Positions 53,617 through 61,668 of a stretch of 64,000 nucleotides of DNA are shown here, one piece after another; the first letter of the stretch is position 1; each line of letters starts with the position of its first letter. The notes beneath the pieces were generated by a model that was not told the origin of the DNA, made no database searches, and saw only the letters and a program-made list of their open reading frames with translations. Origin of the DNA: Planctomycetota bacterium (lineage in GTDB: Bacteria; Planctomycetota; UBA8742; UBA2392); NCBI GenBank assembly GCA_027493625.1, contig JAOSKM010000001.1:1579489-1643488 (forward strand), written 5' to 3'. The position numbers were made by a program, and so were the translations under genes.

Positions 53617-54533
53617 CCGTCCTCCTTGGCCTGGAAGGTTTTGTCGGGCCAGGGCCGGTCGCGCGCCGTGAACTCAGAGATCGCGATAGTGAGCTTGTAG
53701 GGCGGGCCCTTGGACTGCACGCCGCGCTCGCGCAGCACGATCACGGAAGGCAGCCACGCGCCGTCGAAGTCCTTCCACTCGTACTGGTCCACGCGGTACA
53801 GGCTGCGGTCGCTTTGCCGGAAGTCGTACCAGTCAACGCGCGGCGGATCGCCGGCGAGCCGCAGCTGCAGCTCGCCGTGTTTGCCAAGCATGTTCGCGCG
53901 CGCGCCGCTTTCGTCCTCGCGCACCTCGGCCTGATTGAAGGCGAGGCCGCCGGCGCCAAGGGTGGTGCGGCTTTCGGCAAACTCGGTTTCCAGCAGGAAC
54001 ACGCGCTCGATGTCGCGCGCGATGTTCTCGAGCACGGCCTGGTCGAACTCCTCGGCCGCGAAGATGCGAATCAGTTCACCGTCTGCAAACGCGATGTCGA
54101 ACAGCTTGAGCCCCTGCTCGGACATGCCCTGCAGGCGGAATCGGCCGGGGCGCTGCACGATCAGGTAGCCCATCAGCGTGCGGGTGGTGACGCGAAAATC
54201 CAGCGTCACGGTCTGCACGCACTTGAATTGCTCGGGCCAGCGGGCGTTGAACGCGCCCGCCACGGTCGCCGCGTCCAGGGCCGGCGTGGGCGCAGGCTCC
54301 AGCCGCTTGTAGGGGTCGGTCTCGGCGCACGCGGCCAGCGCCAGAGCCAGCAGCAGGATTGCAGTGAACGGAACACTCGAACCTGCATGCAGCCGCCGCC
54401 AAAGCGGTCGAGTACGAGCCGTTGCCTGCGGAGCAGGCCGACAACCGTTAGCCCCCGGCGTAAGCCGGGGGAAAACCGCGCCGCCTTCCAGCGAGCCGCG
54501 GAGCGGCGACACAACCGTACGATCACGAACCAT
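53613..54533 (-). CDS. LolA-like lipoprotein, N-terminus extended by a repeat
   Basis: The mature part resembles outer-membrane lipoprotein carrier/ApeL-type proteins of aryl-polyene clusters: FKCVQTVTLDFRVTTRTLMG, GYLIVQRPGRFRLQGMSEQG, LFDIAFADGELIRIF, KLTIAISEF. A lipoprotein signal lies at about residues 54-68 (FTAILLLALALAAC). ATG 54533 overlaps the MMPL gene stop, but the first ~50 codons (VVSPLRGSLEGG...) are a palindromic repeat. Alternatively, a one-base loss hides a start at ATGCAGGTTCGAGTG (about 54390), which would give MQVRVFRS followed by the hydrophobic run. Probably an outer-membrane-directed carrier of the pathway product. Confidence 0.75.
   Translation of the reverse strand: MVRDRTVVSPLRGSLEGGAVFPRLTPGANGCRPAPQATARTRPLWRRLHAGSSVPFTAILLLALALAACAETDPYKRLEPAPTPALDAATVAGAFNARWPEQFKCVQTVTLDFRVTTRTLMGYLIVQRPGRFRLQGMSEQGLKLFDIAFADGELIRIFAAEEFDQAVLENIARDIERVFLLETEFAESRTTLGAGGLAFNQAEVREDESGARANMLGKHGELQLRLAGDPPRVDWYDFRQSDRSLYRVDQYEWKDFDGAWLPSVIVLRERGVQSKGPPYKLTIAISEFTARDRPWPDKTFQAKEDG
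54385..54520. repeat. GC-rich palindromic repeat inside the LolA-like gene
   Basis: Palindromes CCCCCGGCGTAAGCCGGGGG, TTGCCTGCGGAGCAGGC and GAGCCGCGGAGCGGC in succession. Reads in-frame into the 5' end of the LolA-like gene. Looks intergenic in nature. Confidence 0.5.
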
Positions 54534-56991
54534 GCCTGCCTCGAATCTCCAGCAGCGTCGGCACCACGGCCAGCGTCAGCACCAGCGCGCTGGTCACGCC
54601 CAGCGCCGTGGTCACTCCCACGCTGAACAACGCCGGGTGCCGGGCCAGCGCCAGTGAGCCGAAACCGAACAGCGTGGTCAAGGCCGCAACCAGCACGCCC
54701 GCGCCCGCGTGTTTCAGTCGCTCGTCGGCGTGCTCGCGCGAATCCGAGCCCCGGTAGGTCTGCACGAAGAAGATGCCGTAGTCGATGCCCAGCCCCGCGA
54801 TGAACACCGTGACCAGCGTGTTGATGATGTTGAACGGGATGCCCAGCAGCGCCATCAGCCCTAGCGTCCAGGCCATGCCGCCGGCCACCGGCACCAGCGC
54901 GATCGCCACTTCGCGCGGGTTGCGGAAGGTCAGCCACAGCACCGCCAGCACAAGCAGCAGGCTGATGCCGCCCACGTACAGCAGGTCGTGCTGGATGAAC
55001 TGGACCATACGGCCGACAAACGCCGCCTTGTTCAGCACCACCGCCGCGGGCTGGCGCGCCTTCAGCTCGCCCATTCTTGACGCGTCAAGTTGCGCGGTGG
55101 TGCCGATGTACCAGCGCCCGTCCTGCTCACTGATGAAGTTCCCCAGCAGCAGCCACACCGGGCGCTCTTTCAGCTTCGCGGCGTCCAGCGGCTGCGGCTC
55201 CTGCGTCAGCTTCAGCTTGTCGAAGAACGCCTGCAGCCGGCTTTCCTTCATCTTCAACTGCTGGCCCGGCTGGTTGGGGTGCGGCACGCCGGTCTCGGTC
55301 ACCAGCCTGCGCACCTGCTCGATGCGTCGCTCGCTCCAGAAGCGGCGCCAGCGCGCCACGTTGTCCTGCTGCGTCTGCAGCGCGGGCAGCACCCAGGCGG
55401 CGCTCTCATACTTCGCCCCCATTGCGTGCAGGTCGTGGGCCGCCAGGTCGTTCTGGCGCAGGGCCTGCTCAAGCTCAACGCCTCCCACCACCACCAGCGT
55501 GCGGCTCAGGGTCTCCTGGCCGAAGGTCTGCGCCACCAGCGTTTCCGAGGCCCGGGTCTGCTCGCTCTTGCCATCCAGGTTCAGCACGTCGCCGTCGAAA
55601 CCCACCGAAGGCACGAACGCCGCCAACCCCAGCGTGATCGCGCCCATCACACCCAGCAGCGGCCAGCGCAGCCGGCGCCGCCCGCGCTGGATCGCCCCCA
55701 CTACGCCTGCGATCGCCATAGCCGCCCGCGGCTTCGGCCCCATGCACCGCAACAGTTGCGGGCCGGCCGTGAACGCGAACGCCAGCGAGCCCGCGATGCC
55801 CGCCACCGCCATCTCCGCCAACTGGTGCAGGCCGTCGAACTCGGAAAAACGCAGCATGGCGATCGCCGCGATGGTGGTCAGCATGGCGATGAAGCCCGGC
55901 CGGCCCACATGCCGCAGCGCCAGCCGCGCGCGCTCTTCGCGTTCGGCATCGAGGCTGCCGTAGGTGGTGACGAGGTGGATGCCGTAATCGACCGCGATGC
56001 CCAGCAGCACGGCGGCGAAGCCCGCGGTGATGGCAGACAGCTCGCCATGCACCAGGCCCTGCGAGCCCAGCGCCATCGCGAAACCGAAACCCACGCTCAG
56101 CAGCGTGACCAGGATCGGCGTCAGTGCCCGGAACGCGAGCAGGAACAACAGCAGGATCGCGATCACCGAGGTCGCAATGGTCAGGTGCATGTCCGTGCGC
56201 AGCACCTCGGCGTTGTCCACGCTGCTGCGGTGCGCGCCGATCACGTGCGGCGTGACGCCCTCCGGCAGCTGCGCCAGGGCGTCGTCCAGCGCGTGCATCA
56301 GCGTGCGGCCTTTGCCGGTGTTGCTGGATGGAAAGTCGGCCTCCACCAACAGGATCGCCAGCCGGCCGTCGGCGCTGAGGATGCGGCCTTGCGCGTCGGA
56401 CTTGCCGGCGAAGCCGCTGTTCAGTTTCTCGAAGCGGCGCAGCGTCAGCTCGTCAAAGCCGAACGGGTCAGCCGGGAAGGTCTTGACGATCTTGATGCCC
56501 TCGGCGCCGGCCTGGCCGTCCACGTAGGCTTGCAGCGCTTTGCGGTACCAGTCAGCGTTGAGTCGCGCCTCAACCTGCGCCTGCATGGCTTCGTCGAACA
56601 GCAGCGGCGTTTTGCCCGGGTCGCCGGGCTTGCTCATGTACAGCTCGGCGATGTCCTGCTGCGCGGCCTGGTCGATGCGCGAGACCACCTCGCGGATGCC
56701 CTCCAGCTTGCGCAGGGCGGCGTCGGCCTGGTCCACAGCCGCGGCCAGTTTCGCGGGCTCGTCGCACTCGAGCGCGACCACGATGCGCTCCAGCCCGCGA
56801 TAACGCTTGATCGCGAGCTGCGCCTCGGACACCAGCGGCTCGTCGCGCGGCAGCAGGGCGAACACGTCTTCCTCGAAGTCGATGCGCAAAGCGCCGACCA
56901 CGGCCGCGACCAGCAGCACGACAACGACGACCGGCAGCAGAAACGGCCGCCGTTTCAGGAAGTCGAACAGTTGCTCAAAGGGTCCGCGCAT
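54523..56991 (-). CDS. MMPL/RND-family lipid exporter
   Basis: 822 residues with two homologous halves: an N-terminal helix (LLPVVVVVLLVAAVVGALRI) and a periplasmic porter domain (LPRDEPLVSEAQLAIKRYRG). Then five-helix bundles with AVLLGIAVDYGIHLVTTYGS in half 1 and VFIAGLGIDYGIFFVQTYRG in half 2, the paired GxxxDYG motifs of proton-coupled MMPL pumps. It is the ApeM-type exporter expected in aryl-polyene-like clusters, moving the lipid product across the inner membrane. Start ATG 56991. Overlaps the downstream LolA-like gene by 11 bases. Confidence 0.93.
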   Translation of the reverse strand: MRGPFEQLFDFLKRRPFLLPVVVVVLLVAAVVGALRIDFEEDVFALLPRDEPLVSEAQLAIKRYRGLERIVVALECDEPAKLAAAVDQADAALRKLEGIREVVSRIDQAAQQDIAELYMSKPGDPGKTPLLFDEAMQAQVEARLNADWYRKALQAYVDGQAGAEGIKIVKTFPADPFGFDELTLRRFEKLNSGFAGKSDAQGRILSADGRLAILLVEADFPSSNTGKGRTLMHALDDALAQLPEGVTPHVIGAHRSSVDNAEVLRTDMHLTIATSVIAILLLFLLAFRALTPILVTLLSVGFGFAMALGSQGLVHGELSAITAGFAAVLLGIAVDYGIHLVTTYGSLDAEREERARLALRHVGRPGFIAMLTTIAAIAMLRFSEFDGLHQLAEMAVAGIAGSLAFAFTAGPQLLRCMGPKPRAAMAIAGVVGAIQRGRRRLRWPLLGVMGAITLGLAAFVPSVGFDGDVLNLDGKSEQTRASETLVAQTFGQETLSRTLVVVGGVELEQALRQNDLAAHDLHAMGAKYESAAWVLPALQTQQDNVARWRRFWSERRIEQVRRLVTETGVPHPNQPGQQLKMKESRLQAFFDKLKLTQEPQPLDAAKLKERPVWLLLGNFISEQDGRWYIGTTAQLDASRMGELKARQPAAVVLNKAAFVGRMVQFIQHDLLYVGGISLLLVLAVLWLTFRNPREVAIALVPVAGGMAWTLGLMALLGIPFNIINTLVTVFIAGLGIDYGIFFVQTYRGSDSREHADERLKHAGAGVLVAALTTLFGFGSLALARHPALFSVGVTTALGVTSALVLTLAVVPTLLEIRGRHGS
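55077..55088. promoter_or_regulatory. TTGACNNGTCAA palindrome, site 4
   Basis: TTGACGCGTCAA, extended to CTTGACGCGTCAAG, inside the MMPL gene. On the coding strand it reads CTT GAC GCG TCA AGA (LDASR), with CTT, TCA and AGA codons that look uncommon here. Confidence 0.5.
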
Positions 56992-57051
56992 GACGTGAGG
57001 ATTGTGAAGGCAAGGCGCCGGAAGCGCCAGCCATCACGCGCGAAAGGTGAA

Positions 57052-57198
57052 TCAGGAAGCCTTGCGCCGCTTGCGCCTTGGCTTGGCGGCTTCGGTGGAC
57101 GGATCGTACTCCGTCCACTGCGGCGTCGTGTTACGGGTTACCGGCTTCCCCTTAGAAGGGTAGCGGGTGACTGAACCCTTGATGGTTTTAATCTTCAC
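57052..57198 (-). CDS. Small basic protein, 48 residues
   Basis: GTG 57198, with GGAGG 7 bases upstream, overlaps the stop of the preceding gene as GTGA. The product (VKIKTIKGSVTRYPSKGKPV...) ends in a strongly basic tail (KPRRKRRKAS). No membrane segment. The RBS and coupling argue it is translated. Function unknown; it lies 60 bases upstream of the MMPL gene. It could form a functional pair with the 119-residue protein upstream. Confidence 0.6.
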   Translation of the reverse strand: MKIKTIKGSVTRYPSKGKPVTRNTTPQWTEYDPSTEAAKPRRKRRKAS

Positions 57199-57554
57199 GG
57201 TAACGCCTCCGGGTCTCCAAAGTCTATCACAGTTGACGCAATGGGAACACCGTTGAGCACGACCTCAATACGGTAGGTCTTGGCCTCCGCCTGCAATAGG
57301 CCGAAATTGTAGGTGCTTTCCACGAACCGGCCGACACCGATCTCCAGTTCGACCTCGGTTTCAACCACGAGGTTTGAACCTCGCCAGATCCGAAGGAACC
57401 AGTCGAAATCCTGCGCTTCGTTGGGTCGGTGGAATTCGACATACACACCCAGTCGCTCTGGAGGAGACCTCCATGCGCGACGAACGCGCCACAAAGTGTG
57501 TGGGCTCTTCGCCCCAACCCTTTCGCACGTTACCAGTCGGCTGACGGTGATCAT
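57195..57554 (-). CDS. Hypothetical 119-residue protein
   Basis: ATG 57554 overlaps the oxidoreductase stop as ATGA. Beta-rich sequence (ERLGVYVEFHRP, DWFLRIWRGSNLVVETEVEL, YRIEVVLNGVPIASTVIDFG) resembling small DUF6941-type proteins of unknown function; the match is by pattern only. The N-terminal 30 residues are Arg-rich. It separates the FAD oxidoreductase from the export genes in the operon. Not a known aryl-polyene component. Confidence 0.65.
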   Translation of the reverse strand: MITVSRLVTCERVGAKSPHTLWRVRRAWRSPPERLGVYVEFHRPNEAQDFDWFLRIWRGSNLVVETEVELEIGVGRFVESTYNFGLLQAEAKTYRIEVVLNGVPIASTVIDFGDPEALP

Positions 57555-59068
57555 GCGCCTTCCTCTTTAACGGGCGGCTCAGTGGCGGCCTTGACTTCGC
57601 GGATCAGTTCCTCGGTGCCGAGGATGCTGCCCGCCACGCCGAAGCCGGTTACGCAGGCGCCCAAGATGCCGGGCGTGCCCGTGCCCGCGCCCGTGACGTA
57701 CAGGCCTCTATAGCGCGTGCGGCGGCGCACACCGAAGCGGCCTTGTGCGCTGAGGCAGGGCTGCACACCGTAGATGCCGCCGCGCGGGTAGCCCGCGTAA
57801 TCGCGCAGGGTCAACGGTGTTGACGCGTCAACTACATGCAGCTTACCCTTCAACTGCGGCAGACGCTGCTCGATCATTGCCAGGATGTTCGCCGTAAGCT
57901 TGTCTTTCAGTGCCTGGTAGGCGGCATCACGCTTGAACGTGCGGCTGTGCTGCCAGGGCTCGAACCACTCCCAGAGCGCGCTGCCCATGGCGCTGAACAG
58001 CTGATGGCCGCCACCCGCCGGCGGCAGGTTCAGGATCGCGTCGGCCGGGCCGTCCATCACCGGCTGATAGAAACAATCCGGGTCGTCGCGGCGCAGCAGG
58101 TAATGGTTACGGCCGCTGATGCCGGTCAGGTCGGCCTGCGGGTCAACCGTGCCATAGACCACAAACGCGCCCACGCACTCCGGCGCATCGGCCATGCGCT
58201 CGCGCAGGGCCTTGCGATAAGCGTCTTCGGGCAGCAGCTTGACGGCCACCCGCGGGTGCACGGCCAGGATGACTTCGTCGGCGCGCAGCAGTTCGCCGTC
58301 TTCCAGCTCGACGCCGGCGGCCTGTTCGCCCTCCACAAGCACGCGTTTGACCGGCGCGCGCAGGCGCAGCTCGCCACCCAGCTCGCGCAGGCGCTTGACC
58401 AGCGGGCGGGTGATCGCGTCGCCGCCGCCGACGATGTAGTGCGGGCCTTCCACGGCGCTGCCCACCACGGCCGCGTGGATGGCCAGGGGCACGTCGGCGG
58501 CGGGCACAGCGTAGAGCGAAGACTGCGCACACAGCAGAGCGCGCAGGCGGGGGCTGACACCCAGGCGCTGCAGAAACTGCTCCAGGCTGGTCTCGTACAG
58601 CTCGCGGTCGTAGGCGCCCTCGGCGTCCGGGTTCAGGGAGTGCCAGTTCAACGCCGCTTCCACGGCGCGCATGCGGGCCACGTAGGCGTCGATCGCCGCC
58701 GCTTCGCCCGGGCATGCCTGTTTCAGGGCCTCGGCCAACCGGTCCCAGCCCACGGGCACGCAGAACTCGCCGGAAGGCAGGCTGATGCGGTCGAAGCAGT
58801 CAGGGTCCAGCGGTTGGGTTGACACGTCAAGATTCATGTAGCGCAGCAGCCGCCACATGACCTGCCCCGGGTACAGCGAGCCCACGTAGTGCACGCCGGT
58901 GTCGAAGCGGCACGCCCCGAAGGGCCCTTTGCGCTGGAACATCTGCATGCAGCCGCCCGCCACGTTGTGCGCCTCCAGCACCAGCGGCCTGCGCCCGTGC
59001 ATGGCAAGCACCACGGCGGCGCTCAGGCCGCTGATGCCGGAACCGACAATGATGGTCGAGTAACTCAC
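57551..59068 (-). CDS. CrtI/RetSat-like FAD-dependent oxidoreductase
   Basis: 505 residues from GTG 59068; the longer frame is translated from a palindromic repeat. N-terminal dinucleotide-binding motif STIIVGSGISGLSAAVVLAM, then FDTGVHYVGSLYPG, HYIVGGGDAITRPLVKRLRE, and a C-terminal flavin motif (RYRGLYVTGAGTGTPGILGA). This is the phytoene desaturase/retinol saturase superfamily, acting on polyenes. Standard aryl-polyene clusters lack it, so it may saturate, desaturate or isomerise the chain here (inference). Two TTGACNNGTCAA palindromes lie inside. Stop overlaps the next gene as ATGA. Confidence 0.88.
   Translation of the reverse strand: MSYSTIIVGSGISGLSAAVVLAMHGRRPLVLEAHNVAGGCMQMFQRKGPFGACRFDTGVHYVGSLYPGQVMWRLLRYMNLDVSTQPLDPDCFDRISLPSGEFCVPVGWDRLAEALKQACPGEAAAIDAYVARMRAVEAALNWHSLNPDAEGAYDRELYETSLEQFLQRLGVSPRLRALLCAQSSLYAVPAADVPLAIHAAVVGSAVEGPHYIVGGGDAITRPLVKRLRELGGELRLRAPVKRVLVEGEQAAGVELEDGELLRADEVILAVHPRVAVKLLPEDAYRKALRERMADAPECVGAFVVYGTVDPQADLTGISGRNHYLLRRDDPDCFYQPVMDGPADAILNLPPAGGGHQLFSAMGSALWEWFEPWQHSRTFKRDAAYQALKDKLTANILAMIEQRLPQLKGKLHVVDASTPLTLRDYAGYPRGGIYGVQPCLSAQGRFGVRRRTRYRGLYVTGAGTGTPGILGACVTGFGVAGSILGTEELIREVKAATEPPVKEEGA
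57820..57831. promoter_or_regulatory. TTGACNNGTCAA palindrome, site 5
   Basis: TTGACGCGTCAA, extended to GTTGACGCGTCAAC, in the oxidoreductase gene (VDAST, with TCA and ACA codons). Confidence 0.5.
58819..58830. promoter_or_regulatory. TTGACNNGTCAA palindrome, site 6
   Basis: TTGACACGTCAA in the oxidoreductase gene; on the coding strand CTT GAC GTG TCA ACC (LDVST). Confidence 0.5.
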
Positions 59069-59080
59069 GCGCTCATCAGA

Positions 59081-59111
59081 AGGAACAAGAGCCGCCAGCG
59101 CAAGCGCGCGG
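59081..59111. repeat. Half-copy of the AACAAGAGCCGC palindrome
   Basis: GGAACAAGAGCCGCCAGCGC plus AAGCGCGCGG without the matching right arm. It lies exactly between the KS stop and the oxidoreductase start. Same family as 42660-42736 and 43907-43970. Confidence 0.7.
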
Positions 59112-60329
59112 CTAAACACGCGCCAGCACGACGGCGGCGTTGGTGCCGCCGAAGCCGAAGCTGTTGACCAGCACGCGCTGTAGAGGCCGCTCGAGTGTAC
59201 GCGCCACCACGTTGATCTTGGCCGCGCCCTCTTCCTGCGCCTCGAAGTTCAGGTTCGGGGCGATGAAGCCGGCCTGCAGCATCAGGGCGCTGTACAGGAT
59301 CTCGGAAGCCCCGCTCATCCAGCACTCGTGGCCGGTCATGCCCTTGGTGCTGCTGACGGGCGTGTGCTCGCCGAACACGTCGCGGATGGCCTCGGCCTCC
59401 TTGGCGTCGCCGATCAATGTGCTGGTCGCGTGGGCGTTGATGTAGTCGATCGCGCCGGGCTGAAGCTCGGCGTGGCCGAGCGCCATGCGCATGGCGCGCC
59501 GCGCGCCGTCGCCGCTGGGCAGGGTCAGGTGCTCGCCGTCGCTGCTGAAGCCGTAGCCGATCAGCTCGGCTAATGGCTTGCCACCGCGGGCCTTGAGGTG
59601 GCTTTCGCTTTCCAGGATCAGCGCCGCCGCGCCGCCGCTGGGCACCAGGCCGTCCCTTGACCTGTCAAAGGGCCGGCTGGCCTGGCGGGGCGCGTCTTCG
59701 CGCTTGCTGAAGGTGCCGAGCGCGTCAAAGCTGGCCATGCTCTCCCAGTTGATCTCCTGCATGCCGCCGGTGATCACCACGTCCTGCAGCCCGGCGCGGA
59801 TCAGCGTGAAGCCCTGCCCCACCGCGTGCGCGCCGCTGGCGCAGGCGGCCGCCAGCGTCCAGGCCGCGCCCTGCGTGCCGAGCAGCGCGTTGAGGTTCAT
59901 GGTGGCGGTGCTGTTCATGCACTGGAAGATGTAGCCGCTGCCGAGCTGCTGGGTGGTGCCGTCGCGGCGCACGGCGTCGGCGACCTCGACGTTGGGCTGG
60001 CTGGTGCTGTCGTTGCCGATGATCAGCCCCACGCGCGGGCTGCGCAAGCTTGACAGGTCAAGGCCCGCGTGTTCGATCGCCTCGAAGGCCGAAAACGCAC
60101 ACCACTGGGCGCTCTCGTGCATGCTCTTGCGCGCCTTGCGGTCCAGGCGCGACTTGGGGTCAAAGCCGATGACCTCGCCCGTCAGCGCCGAGCGGAAGCC
60201 GAGCTCGCGCCGCCGCGGGTCCAGCACCACGCCGCTGCGCCCCTCGCGCAAGCCAGCCTCAATCTCGCCCAGCGAATTGCCAAGGCAGGAAACCGCGGCC
60301 AGGCCAGTGATGAACACTCTCTCGGTCAT
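59112..60329 (-). CDS. Beta-ketoacyl-ACP synthase (KAS II type), KS-A
   Basis: 405 residues from ATG 60329. Complete thiolase-fold catalytic set: Cys in LAAACASGAHAVGQG, His in INAHATSTLIGD, His in STKGMTGHECWMSG, and the C-terminal NSFGFGGTNAAVV. It condenses malonyl-ACP with acyl-ACP and corresponds best to ApeO-like ketosynthases. First gene of the KS-A, oxidoreductase, DUF, MMPL, LolA, dehydratase run. Two TTGACNNGTCAA palindromes lie inside. Confidence 0.93.
   Translation of the reverse strand: MTERVFITGLAAVSCLGNSLGEIEAGLREGRSGVVLDPRRRELGFRSALTGEVIGFDPKSRLDRKARKSMHESAQWCAFSAFEAIEHAGLDLSSLRSPRVGLIIGNDSTSQPNVEVADAVRRDGTTQQLGSGYIFQCMNSTATMNLNALLGTQGAAWTLAAACASGAHAVGQGFTLIRAGLQDVVITGGMQEINWESMASFDALGTFSKREDAPRQASRPFDRSRDGLVPSGGAAALILESESHLKARGGKPLAELIGYGFSSDGEHLTLPSGDGARRAMRMALGHAELQPGAIDYINAHATSTLIGDAKEAEAIRDVFGEHTPVSSTKGMTGHECWMSGASEILYSALMLQAGFIAPNLNFEAQEEGAAKINVVARTLERPLQRVLVNSFGFGGTNAAVVLARV
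59657..59668. promoter_or_regulatory. TTGACNNGTCAA palindrome, site 7
   Basis: TTGACCTGTCAA in the KS-A gene; on the coding strand TTT GAC AGG TCA AGG (FDRSR), with two AGG arginine codons in a GC-rich gene. Confidence 0.5.
60050..60061. promoter_or_regulatory. TTGACNNGTCAA palindrome, site 8
   Basis: TTGACAGGTCAA in the KS-A gene; on the coding strand CTT GAC CTG TCA AGC (LDLSS). Confidence 0.5.
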
Positions 60330-60357
60330 GGCGCGGCTGCTCCCTTCGTCGGCGGCA

Positions 60358-60463
60358 ACAGCAAATAACCAATAACCAATAACCAATAACCAATTGCAGA
60401 CCGCTGACTGCCGTGAATTGGTAATTGGTTATTGGTTATTGGTAATTCGCTGTTCAATGGGCC
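60358..60463. repeat. Inverted repeat of ACCAATA units
   Basis: The left arm AACAGCAAATAACCAATAAC and the right arm GGTTATTGGTAATTCGCTGT enclose a ~20-base GC-richer centre. It shares both ends with the 45.19-45.50 kb element although the centres differ. Lies between FabG and KS-A. Confidence 0.85.
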
Positions 60464-60467
60464 ATCC

Positions 60468-61193
60468 CTACATGTACATCCCGCCGTTGACGCCCAGCAC
60501 CTGGCCGGTGATGTAGCCGGCCTGCTCGCTGGCGAGGAAGCTGACCGCCGCGGCGATCTCGTCCGCGGTGCCGAAACGCCCCAGCGGCACGGCCTTGGCC
60601 AGCTCTTCCCTGGGCAGGTCTTTCACCATGTCGGTCTCAATGAAGCCGGGCGCGACCACGTTGACAGTGATCTTGCGGCTGGCGATCTCCTTGGCGAGCG
60701 CCTTGCACGCGCCGATCAAGCCCGCCTTGCTGGCCGAGTAATTCACCTGGCCCGCGTTGCCTGCCTGGCCGGAAACGCTTGAAATCGCAATGATCCGCCC
60801 GCTGCGGCGCCGCAACATGCCGCGCAGGCAGGCCTTGGCTACGTGGTAGAAGCCGCCCAGGTTGGTGTCGATCACGCTGGACCATTCTTCGGGGCTGGTC
60901 ATGGCGAACAGGCCGTCGCGGGTGATGCCGGCGTTGCTGACCACCACGTCGGGCGCGCCCTCGGTTTCGATCAGCGGCTCAAGCGCGGCCCGCACGGCCT
61001 CGCCGTCCGCGACGTTGAAGCCCACCGGTATCGCGCTGCCGCCCGCAGATTCGATCTCCGCGCACAGGCTTTCGGCCTCTGCCTTGCCGCGCCCGTAGTT
61101 GACCCATACCCGGTAGCCGTCGGCTGCCAGGCGTTTTGCCACGGCGCGTCCGATGCCCCGTGATGCCCCTGTAACCAGTGCGATGCCTGCCAA
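60468..61193 (-). CDS. FabG-like 3-oxoacyl-ACP reductase
   Basis: 241 residues from TTG 61193, supported by AGGAGG 5 bases upstream. SDR family: NAD(P) motif VTGASRGIGRAVAKRL, NAG in VSNAGITRDGLF, catalytic Ser in ISSVSGQAG, and YxxxK in VNYSASKAGLIGA. C-terminus VLGVNGGMYM is typical of FabG. It reduces the keto group after each condensation (ApeQ-like role). Divergent from ACP 2 across a strong promoter. Confidence 0.93.
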   Translation of the reverse strand: MAGIALVTGASRGIGRAVAKRLAADGYRVWVNYGRGKAEAESLCAEIESAGGSAIPVGFNVADGEAVRAALEPLIETEGAPDVVVSNAGITRDGLFAMTSPEEWSSVIDTNLGGFYHVAKACLRGMLRRRSGRIIAISSVSGQAGNAGQVNYSASKAGLIGACKALAKEIASRKITVNVVAPGFIETDMVKDLPREELAKAVPLGRFGTADEIAAAVSFLASEQAGYITGQVLGVNGGMYM

Positions 61194-61214
61194 ACCTGCC
61201 TCCTGTGCGGGCGC

Positions 61215-61244
61215 TTTACACTTCGCGCCGAGGGTGCGTATATT
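61215..61244 (+). promoter_or_regulatory. Promoter for the ACP 2 - KS operon
   Basis: TTTACA (61215-61220), 18 bases, TATATT (61239-61244), 67 bases upstream of GTG 61312. The best promoter match in the cluster. The divergent FabG start at 61193 is only 22 bases away. Confidence 0.6.
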
Positions 61245-61311
61245 AGCTGGCTTGCCGGGCGTCGAGTAGGGCGCTTTCGGTGTGGGGCGGCAGCAAGCAA
61301 GGAAGCGGACC

Positions 61312-61569
61312 GTGGAAGCCCTGGTAGATGAACTGAAGACCCTGATTATCGAGCACCTGAACCTCGAGGACGTCGACCCCGGCAAGGTCGACCCCGAAGC
61401 GCCGCTGTTCGGTGAAGGGCTCGGCCTCGACAGCGTGGACGCGCTGGAGTTGGTGATGCTGATGGAGACCACCTACGGCGCGCGCATCGAGTCGTCCGAG
61501 GTGGGCAAGAAGGCGTTCGCCACGCTCAGCAGCCTGGCCCGTTTCGTGCAGGAACACCGCAAGAAGTAG
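61312..61569 (+). CDS. Acyl carrier protein 2
   Basis: 85 residues from GTG 61312 (AAGGAAG about 7 bases upstream). Phosphopantetheine site GEGLGLDSVDALELVMLMET with an Asp-Ser-Val triplet. Helix I is acidic (VEALVDELKTLIIEHLNLED); the tail SSLARFVQEHRKK is basic. It differs from ACP 1 in length and sequence, matching aryl-polyene clusters, which use two distinct carrier proteins. It leads the plus-strand half of the cluster. Confidence 0.92.
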   Translation: MEALVDELKTLIIEHLNLEDVDPGKVDPEAPLFGEGLGLDSVDALELVMLMETTYGARIESSEVGKKAFATLSSLARFVQEHRKK

Positions 61570-61668
61570 CGAGCCAAAGCCGGAGATCGGCGGCGGGACG
61601 CGTCGCCCGCGTTCTTGCGTTAGCACTGGGTTGCGACCAACCCTGGCCGAAAGTGTACGACGCAGCCT

